From positions 1-18,069 of the forward strand of contig DCUH01000087.1 in the NCBI GenBank assembly GCA_002327765.1: 18,069 bases of DNA, given 5' to 3'. A program made the position numbers and the translations under genes. The notes under the pieces are model-generated. The model worked only from the letters and a program-made list of their open reading frames with translations, searched no databases and was not told where the DNA came from. The stretch is from a bacterium UBA2219 (GTDB taxonomy: Bacteria > Desulfobacterota > Deferrimicrobia > Deferrimicrobiales > Deferrimicrobiaceae). Of this stretch, positions 13,983-18,069 are shown in pieces (the first letter of the stretch is position 1; each line of letters opens with the position of its first letter).

Positions 13983-14012
13983 ACCGTACACCTAAGCTCG
14001 TGAGGATGTCAA
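13983..14012 (-). promoter_or_regulatory. Candidate promoter for the SCP2-sirtuin unit
   Basis: The minus strand has a perfect TTGACA (14007-14012), an 18-base spacer and TACGGT (13983-13988; matches the key first, second and last -10 bases). The leader would be about 50 bases. It lies in the divergent region with coaE. Confidence 0.5.
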
Positions 14013-14048
14013 TAACCCGCCCGGAACGCCCTTCAGGAAACCTCCGGG

Positions 14049-14057
14049 TGCTATAAT
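14049..14057 (+). promoter_or_regulatory. Extended -10 promoter at coaE (leaderless start)
   Basis: TGCTATAAT is a perfect extended -10 element (TGN-TATAAT). It ends seven bases before the coaE ATG, so transcription should start at or one base before the A of ATG. No -35 match is seen at 16-18 bases, as is usual for extended -10 promoters, and there is no Shine-Dalgarno. Confidence 0.62.
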
Positions 14058-14064
14058 CCGGCCC

Positions 14065-14661
14065 ATGAAGGTCTTCGGCCTCACCGGAAACATCGGTTCG
14101 GGAAAGAGCACGGTGGCCGGCATGTTCCGCCGGGCGGGGATCCCCGTCCTCGACGCCGACCGGATCGCCCGGGAGGTCACGGCCCCGGGAGGTCGCGCCC
14201 ACGAAGCAGTCGTACGGGAGTTCGGCCGGGAGATCCTTCTTCCCGACGGGACGATCGACCGGAGGAAACTCGCCGACATCGTCTTCGCCGACCCGTCCCG
14301 CCGCGCCCGACTCGAAGCGCTCACCCACCCCGCCATCCTTGAGTCGATGAAGGAAGCGCTCGACGGACTGTCGCGCGAAGGCCATTCCTCCGCCATCGTG
14401 GAAGCGGCTCTCATCCACGAATCCGGCGCGAAAGGCCTCTTCGAAGCCGTGATCTCCGTCCGCTGCGGCGAGGAAACGCAGCTGCGCAGGCTGCTGGCGA
14501 GGGGCGGCATGTCAACGGAGCAGGCACTGGCCCGCCTCCGAGCCCAGATGGACGCGGAGAGGAAGGCCGGGCGATCGGATTACGTGATCGACAACTCCGG
14601 CGGCCTGGAGGAGACGCAAGCTCAAGTGGAGCGAATCGCGCGGGTGCTGCTGGGGGGATAG
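14065..14661 (+). CDS. coaE: Dephospho-CoA kinase
   Basis: 198 residues. The enzyme phosphorylates the 3'-OH of dephospho-CoA with ATP, the last step of coenzyme A synthesis. The P-loop is G8-N-I-G-S-G-K14-S-T16, D30-A-D32 is the conserved acidic pair, and LTHPAI (86-91), the lid-like region and the ending SDYVIDNSG (171-179) all match CoaE. EAALIHESG takes the place of the commoner PLLFE motif. There is no ribosome-binding site; TATAAT is seven bases upstream, which suggests a leaderless mRNA. The last seven codons and stop (14638-14661) lie in the left arm of a long inverted repeat, so the C-terminal end may have been altered by or duplicated with that repeat. It is the only plus-strand gene in this half of the window. 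Confidence 0.95.
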   Translation: MKVFGLTGNIGSGKSTVAGMFRRAGIPVLDADRIAREVTAPGGRAHEAVVREFGREILLPDGTIDRRKLADIVFADPSRRARLEALTHPAILESMKEALDGLSREGHSSAIVEAALIHESGAKGLFEAVISVRCGEETQLRRLLARGGMSTEQALARLRAQMDAERKAGRSDYVIDNSGGLEETQAQVERIARVLLGG

Positions 14662-14778
14662 GCCGCAAGGGGCGTCCCTCGCTCAAATACCTCCCCGGGG
14701 ATTACCTCTCTCAGGCGAATCAAGGCGGCCAGATCATGGAGCCAACGGATACCGCTTCCGCCGAAAAGGGCTGTCCCC
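14638..14778 (+). repeat. Left arm of a long imperfect inverted repeat
   Basis: It pairs with 14985-15116 at roughly 70-75% identity in my hand alignment. Strong blocks are TGGGGGGATAGGCCGCAA (14651-14668), AATACCTCCC, CTCAGGCG, GATCA-GGAGC and GCCGAAAAGGG-TGTCCCC at the inner end. The outer end takes in the final codons and stop of coaE. Confidence 0.82.
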
Positions 14779-14782
14779 GTTC

Positions 14783-14844
14783 ACTGCGGGCCGCAGTTCC
14801 GACGGCCATGGATGGCCTAGTGCCGCGGGCGCCATGGATGGCGC
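14783..14844. repeat. Row of three short palindromes, two sharing core CCATGGATGG
   Basis: ACTGCGG-G-CCGCAGT (14783-14797), GGCCAT-GG-ATGGCC (14804-14817) and GCGCCAT-GG-ATGGCGC (14829-14844) follow one another with gaps of 6 and 11 bases. The second and third share the core CCATGGATGG with changed but still paired flanks, as expected if the hairpin shape is maintained. Confidence 0.8.
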
Positions 14845-14984
14845 AGGAGCGGCCCCGGCTGCGACCAGCGATCATGCCCATCGGTATCTTCCAGTCCTCC
14901 CATTTCCCGAATCGGTCAACGAATGCTTTCGCCTATATAGGAAGCGAGGTTTCCGCCGGTTCCGCGCTCCCGTCTCTCCGCTCA

Positions 14985-15116
14985 GGGGACACCCTTTTCG
15001 GCTTCGAGGCATCATTGCGCTCCGTGATCCGAACGCCGTGATCCGCCTGAGCGCGCACCCGGGAGGTATTGCCCCCGGGGAATCCCTTTGCGGCCTATCC
15101 CCCCATCAACCCGCGC
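14985..15116 (-). repeat. Right arm of the long imperfect inverted repeat
   Basis: Reverse complement of the left arm with small gaps. Its inner end is GGGGACACCCTTTTCGGC; the outer end, read on the minus strand, is GCGCGGGTTGATGGGGGGATAGG, matching the end of coaE with a 2-base deletion. So it carries a decayed copy of the coaE tail or of a repeat that supplied that tail. Confidence 0.82.
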
Positions 15117-15219
15117 CGCAAACCACAACGACACGGGCCACCAAGACACAGGCCACAGAGGAGATCTTCTCTACGGAAGGTACGTACGATAAAGCTACCG
15201 ATGTCAGGGCAGGCGGTTT

Positions 15220-15268
15220 CGGGGGACACTCTTGGCTTTACGCGGGTGGAGGGGAAGAGTGTCCCCCG
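15220..15268. repeat. Hairpin with perfect 14-base arms
   Basis: CGGGGGACACTCTT (15220-15233) and AAGAGTGTCCCCCG (15255-15268) pair perfectly around 21 bases. It lies 32 bases beyond the ald stop, so it may help end ald transcription, though no T-run follows. The GGGGACA ends repeat those at the inner ends of the long inverted repeat, pointing to a common repeat family. Confidence 0.85.
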
Positions 15269-15300
15269 CCCAGCTGAAAGACGATCGGCGCCCGCTGCGT

Positions 15301-16407
15301 TCAGCCGATCGCCTGTTCCGCCGGCACGTGCGGTTTCCCGTACGCCTTGGCAACGCCCGGGCAGGTGACGTTCCCGTTCCGGGTATTCAGCCCCGCAAGC
15401 AAACCCGGGTCCGACCGCAGCGCGCCGGCGACGCCCAACTTCGCGAAGGACCGCACATACGGCAGGGTTGCCGTGGTCAGCGCCAGGGTGGAAGTGCGCG
15501 GCACGGCGGCGGGCATGTTGGTGACGCAATAGTGGACGACCCCCTCCTCAACGTAATACGGCGCGTCGTGGGTGGTCGGGCGGGAGGTCTCGAACGCGCC
15601 TCCCTGGTCGATGGAGATGTCCACGACGACGGCCCCCGGCTGCATCGTGCGGAGCAGTTCCCTCGAGATCATTCGCGGGGCCCGCTCCCCCGCTACCAGG
15701 ACGGCGGCGACGACCAGGTCGGCCTCCCGGAGCGCCTCCGCAAGAACCTCCGGCTCCGACAGGGCGGTCCTGACCCGGTGGCCGCACTCCTGGTCCGCCA
15801 GCAGCAGCTTCTCGCGGTTCATGTCGAGCACGGTCACGTTCGCGCCGAAGCCCGACGCGACGCGCGCGGCGGCGCGCCCCGCTACGCCGGCCCCGAGGAC
15901 GCAGACGTGCCCGGGCGCGTTACCCCAAACGGGGGGCAGCAGCACCCCCCTGCCGCCGCACGCCTTCTCCAGACCTCTCGCGCCGACCTGGATGGAAAGG
16001 ATGCCCGCCACCTCGCTCATCGGGCGCAGCAGCGGCAGCCCCCCCTCGGAGGTCACGGTCTCGTAGGCGATGGCGGTGATGCGCCGCCTCAGCAGCTCTT
16101 CGGTGAGCGTGGGGAATGCGGCGAGGTGAAGGTAGGTGAACAGCGCGGCGGAAGACGAAAGCATCGGGAACTCGGAAGGAACCGGCTCCTTCACCTTGAC
16201 GACGAGGTCGGATGCCCAGGCGTCTTCCGCGGAGACGATGTGCGCGCCGGCCTGCCGGTACGATTCGTCGGGGAAGCCGCTCGCCCCTCCAGCGCCGGCC
16301 TCCACGACGACCTCGCACCCATCGGTGAGAAGCACCCGCGCACCCTCAGGCGTCAGGGCGACCCGGTTCTCCCCGGATTTGACTTCCCGCGGGATGCCTA
16401 TCCGCAT
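15301..16407 (-). CDS. ald: Alanine dehydrogenase
   Basis: 368 residues, close to the usual 371. It interconverts L-alanine and pyruvate plus ammonia with NAD(H). The N-terminal substrate part has MRIGIPREVKSGENRVALTP with R15, K73 in KVKEP and H94 in YLHLA. The NAD-binding fold has LGAGVAGRAA (171-180), D195 at the end of the second strand (VTVLDMN), and catalytic D267 in DISIDQGG. H94 and D267 correspond to His96 and Asp270 of the Mycobacterium enzyme. GGAGG five bases before the ATG at 16407 fixes the start over an ATG nine codons upstream. It lies 60 bases after csp with a hairpin between. It may supply pyruvate and ammonia or reoxidise NADH. Confidence 0.96.
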   Translation of the reverse strand: MRIGIPREVKSGENRVALTPEGARVLLTDGCEVVVEAGAGGASGFPDESYRQAGAHIVSAEDAWASDLVVKVKEPVPSEFPMLSSSAALFTYLHLAAFPTLTEELLRRRITAIAYETVTSEGGLPLLRPMSEVAGILSIQVGARGLEKACGGRGVLLPPVWGNAPGHVCVLGAGVAGRAAARVASGFGANVTVLDMNREKLLLADQECGHRVRTALSEPEVLAEALREADLVVAAVLVAGERAPRMISRELLRTMQPGAVVVDISIDQGGAFETSRPTTHDAPYYVEEGVVHYCVTNMPAAVPRTSTLALTTATLPYVRSFAKLGVAGALRSDPGLLAGLNTRNGNVTCPGVAKAYGKPHVPAEQAIG

Positions 16408-16426
16408 GGAACCCTCCCGCGTGGTT

Positions 16427-16452
16427 TCCCGCACCCGTTGCGCGGGGCGGGA
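16427..16452 (-). terminator. Strong hairpin between csp and ald, no T-run
   Basis: TCCCGC-A-CCCG and CGGG-GCGGGA pair as a ten-base stem with one bulged base around a five-base loop, 15 bases after the csp stop. No T-tract follows on either strand, so it could be a weak terminator, an attenuator for ald, or a 3' stabiliser of csp mRNA. Confidence 0.42.
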
Positions 16453-16467
16453 CGATTCCTTGCCGGA

Positions 16468-16668
16468 TCAGGTCTTGCGGACGTTGGCCGCCTTTTTCCC
16501 CTTCGGCCCGGTGGTGACGTCGAACTCGACCCGCTGCCCCTCCGCGAGGGTGCGGAACCCGTCTCCCTTGATCTCGCTGAAATGGACGAAGATGTCCTCG
16601 CCGCCCTCTTCCGTGATGAACCCGAAACCCTTCGCGTCGTTGAACCATTTCACGGTGCCAGTAGCCAT
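16468..16668 (-). CDS. Cold-shock domain protein (CspA family)
   Basis: 66 residues, one complete cold-shock domain. The nucleic-acid-binding motifs are KGFGFI (RNP1, 13-18) and DIFVHF (RNP2, 25-30), with the opening MATGTVKWFNDAKG and ending GPKGKKAANVRK typical of the family. These cytosolic proteins bind single-stranded RNA or DNA and act as RNA chaperones; not all are cold-induced. AAGGAG lies eight bases before the ATG. A good promoter lies upstream (16738-16765), with a leader of about 60 bases containing a G/C-run segment that could fold. Which csp paralogue this is cannot be told. Confidence 0.96.
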   Translation of the reverse strand: MATGTVKWFNDAKGFGFITEEGGEDIFVHFSEIKGDGFRTLAEGQRVEFDVTTGPKGKKAANVRKT

Positions 16669-16737
16669 TCGAGATGCTCCTTTGCTTCGCCCCCCCCGGG
16701 GCCTTTGTTTACGTGCACTTGCCGACCGCTGCTACAT

Positions 16738-16765
16738 CCTATACAGGAATTTCGGACGGGGTCAA
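16738..16765 (-). promoter_or_regulatory. Promoter of csp
   Basis: The minus strand has TTGACC (16760-16765, five of six), a 16-base spacer and TATAGG (16738-16743, four of six). The start would be near 16731, giving a leader of about 63 bases. It lies 35 bases past the acyl-CoA ligase stop. Confidence 0.55.
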
Positions 16766-16800
16766 TAAAAACACCGTCTTTTCCCCTTGCTTTTTGCGGT

Positions 16801-18069
16801 TCATTCGAAGCGTTTTTCCTTGAACCGTTCCCTAAGAAACCGCTTTGCGAACTTGCCCACGGAGGTCTTCGGGATGGCGTCGACGAACACCACCTCGTCC
16901 GGCAGCCACCACTTCGCCACGCGGTCCGAGAGGAACGCGAGGATCTCCCTCGCCCCGATCTTCCCCTCGTATTCCGGCTTGAGGACGACGCATGCCATGG
17001 GGCGCTCCGTCCATTTCTCGGAGGCGACCCCGATCACGGCCGCCTCAGCGACCGCCGGATGGGACATGATCGAGTTCTCCAGGTCGATCGAGGAGATCCA
17101 CTCCCCGCCGCTCTTGATCAGGTCTCGGGTCCGGTCCTGGATCTGCACGTACCCTTCCGGATCGACCGTCACGACGTCCCCCGTGCACAGCCATCCGTCC
17201 CGGATGGATTCCCTCGTCCGTTCGGGCTCCCGGTAATATTCCTCCGCGATCCACTGCCCTCGCAGCCGCAGCTCCCCGAGGTTGATCCCGTCCCAAGGCA
17301 CCTCCGAGCCGTCCTCGGCCACCACGCGCATCTCCAGGCACGGCAGCAGCGTCCCCTGCCGTCCCTTGATCTCGTACAGCTCCTCCTCGGGCAGCCCCTC
17401 GAGGTATGACTTGGGGCGCGACAGGAGCACGACGGGATAGGTTTCCGTCATCCCGTAGGCGTGGATCACCGGGATGCCGAGCTCCTTCTCGATCCGGCGG
17501 ATCAGCGACCGGGGGGCCGCCGACCCGCCGATGACGATCGACCGGAGACTCGACATGTCGCGTCTCTCCTGCTTCAGGAGCTGCGCGACGCCCATGAACA
17601 CGGTGGGCACGCCTGCGGTGATCGTGACCTTCTCGCCCTCGATCAGCTCCACCAGCGCCTTCGCGTCCGGGCGCGAGCCCGGGAAGACCTGCTTCGCCCC
17701 CATCCACACCGCCGCGAACGGCAAGCCCCACGCGTTCACGTGGAACATCGGCACCACCGGCATCACCGCGTCCCTCTCGCAGATGCCCACCTGGTCGGCC
17801 GTGCAGATCGCCAGCGCGTGCAGGCAGATCCCCCGGTGTGTGTAGGGGACTCCCTTGGGATTGCCGGTCGTCGCCGTCGTATAGCACAAGGCCGCGGTGG
17901 AGTTCTCGTCGATGTCCTCCGGCCAGTCGAATTCCCCTTTCTCCGCGTCGAGCAGCGCCTCGTAGGAATAGACGGGGCGGAGCTTCGTGTCCGGCGCCGC
18001 CTTCTTGTCGCTCATGATGACGAAGGCCCGGACGGTGGGGATCCGGTCGGCCACCGCCTCCACGGCGGG
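16801..18069 (-). CDS. Fatty acyl-CoA ligase (AMP-forming), 5' end outside window
   Basis: The C-terminal 422 residues are present; the frame stays open to the window edge, so the true start is outside. It belongs to the ANL superfamily, which activates a carboxylic acid as acyl-AMP and then forms acyl-CoA. Visible motifs are the P-loop TTATTGNPKG (usually TSGTTGxPKG), AYGMTE (A5), GDVVTVDPEGYVQIQDRTRD (A7-A8), KSGGEWIS, and PKTSVGKFAKR with the catalytic C-terminal lysine. The spacing and the sequence EFDWPEDIDENSTAALCYT resemble medium/long-chain AlkK-like ligases. The exact chain length cannot be read. The Gly-to-Ala change in the P-loop is unusual but everything else looks intact. Confidence 0.93.
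   Translation of the reverse strand, partial: PAVEAVADRIPTVRAFVIMSDKKAAPDTKLRPVYSYEALLDAEKGEFDWPEDIDENSTAALCYTTATTGNPKGVPYTHRGICLHALAICTADQVGICERDAVMPVVPMFHVNAWGLPFAAVWMGAKQVFPGSRPDAKALVELIEGEKVTITAGVPTVFMGVAQLLKQERRDMSSLRSIVIGGSAAPRSLIRRIEKELGIPVIHAYGMTETYPVVLLSRPKSYLEGLPEEELYEIKGRQGTLLPCLEMRVVAEDGSEVPWDGINLGELRLRGQWIAEEYYREPERTRESIRDGWLCTGDVVTVDPEGYVQIQDRTRDLIKSGGEWISSIDLENSIMSHPAVAEAAVIGVASEKWTERPMACVVLKPEYEGKIGAREILAFLSDRVAKWWLPDEVVFVDAIPKTSVGKFAKRFLRERFKEKRFE

Larger units (their letters stand above)
14662..15300. other. Gene-free, palindrome-rich region between coaE and ald
   Basis: This 639-base region lies at the convergent 3' ends of coaE and ald. Short open frames exist but none has a ribosome site with recognisable protein. 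It holds the two arms of the long inverted repeat, three short palindromes in its centre, the palindrome CCTATATAGG (14932-14941), a degenerate stretch of CCAC/GACAC units (15121-15160) and a 14-base-arm hairpin (15220-15268). I read it as accumulated REP-like or MITE-like repeat DNA. Confidence 0.7.

Noticed and set aside
13589..13984. Upstream extension of the sirtuin frame to 386 residues
   Set aside because: The extra 132 residues overlap the SCP2-like gene out of frame and are Arg-rich junk; a TTG with AAGGAG five bases upstream gives a normal-length sirtuin.
15121..15180. CCAC/GACAC-rich stretch as a CRISPR or tandem array
   Set aside because: The units are short and irregular with no spacers; at most a degenerate simple repeat.
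14734..15280. Short open frames (about 100-150 codons) in the coaE-ald gap as genes
   Set aside because: They run through palindromes and repeat arms, lack ribosome sites and show no protein-like composition.
16765..16800. Possible terminator ACCG...CGGTGTTTTTATT after the acyl-CoA ligase
   Set aside because: Only a four-base stem with a 20-base loop; too weak to call despite the T-rich tail.
15232..17409. 725-codon open frame on the plus strand across ald, csp and the acyl-CoA ligase
   Set aside because: Covers three recognised minus-strand genes plus their promoters; low-complexity composition and no ribosome site.

Overview
The window is GC-rich bacterial chromosome. Its genes read as a Deltaproteobacteria/Desulfobacterota-type organism, something Geobacter-like: a Thr-Tyr-Gly-Thr tRNA cluster of the kind that precedes tuf, a Gram-negative minor-pilin/PilY1 operon, a probable sigma-54 pilus promoter, and overlapping housekeeping operons. 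The taxonomy is inferred from gene content and base composition, not from a database match.

Layout. (1) Positions 1-1137 hold a minus-strand tRNA cluster: tRNA-Thr(TGT), tRNA-Tyr(GTA), tRNA-Gly(TCC) and the 5' end of a fourth tRNA, by synteny tRNA-Thr with tuf expected outside the window. An AT-rich orphan lipoprotein gene of opposite orientation separates the first tRNA from the other three. (2) Positions 1196-5443 hold a compact minus-strand operon, ispG-proS-pyrF-rlmB, in which each junction is a 4-base ATGA or GTGA overlap. It covers isoprenoid precursors, tRNA charging, pyrimidines and 23S rRNA methylation. (3) Positions 5552-12660 hold a minus-strand pilus operon, fimT/gspH-pilV-pilW-pilX-pilY1, followed by a lipoprotein with Ig/cadherin-like repeats and a small exported protein. 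A -24/-12 (sigma-54) element lies just upstream of fimT. (4) Positions 12824-13923 hold a two-gene unit, an SCP2-like lipid-binding protein and a sirtuin with a TTG start, closed by an intrinsic terminator. (5) coaE (plus strand) is divergent from this unit and appears to be leaderless, with an extended -10 box.

The only gene-free stretch over 300 bases (14662-15300) is highly structured. A long imperfect inverted repeat has arms of about 130-140 bases; the left arm includes the last codons of coaE, and the middle holds a row of short palindromes. A separate 14-base-arm hairpin ending in GGGGACA-like sequence follows. It looks like an old inverted duplication or a REP/MITE-like repeat cluster. 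(6) The minus strand then carries ald (alanine dehydrogenase), csp (cold-shock protein) and the 3' part of a fatty acyl-CoA ligase that runs off the window.

No CRISPR array, phage, defence island or intact transposase is visible. The most unusual items are the composite inverted repeat after coaE, the sigma-54 element embedded in a perfect palindrome at the pilus operon, the two unassigned exported proteins at the end of that operon, and the AT-rich lipoprotein lodged antisense within the tRNA cluster.
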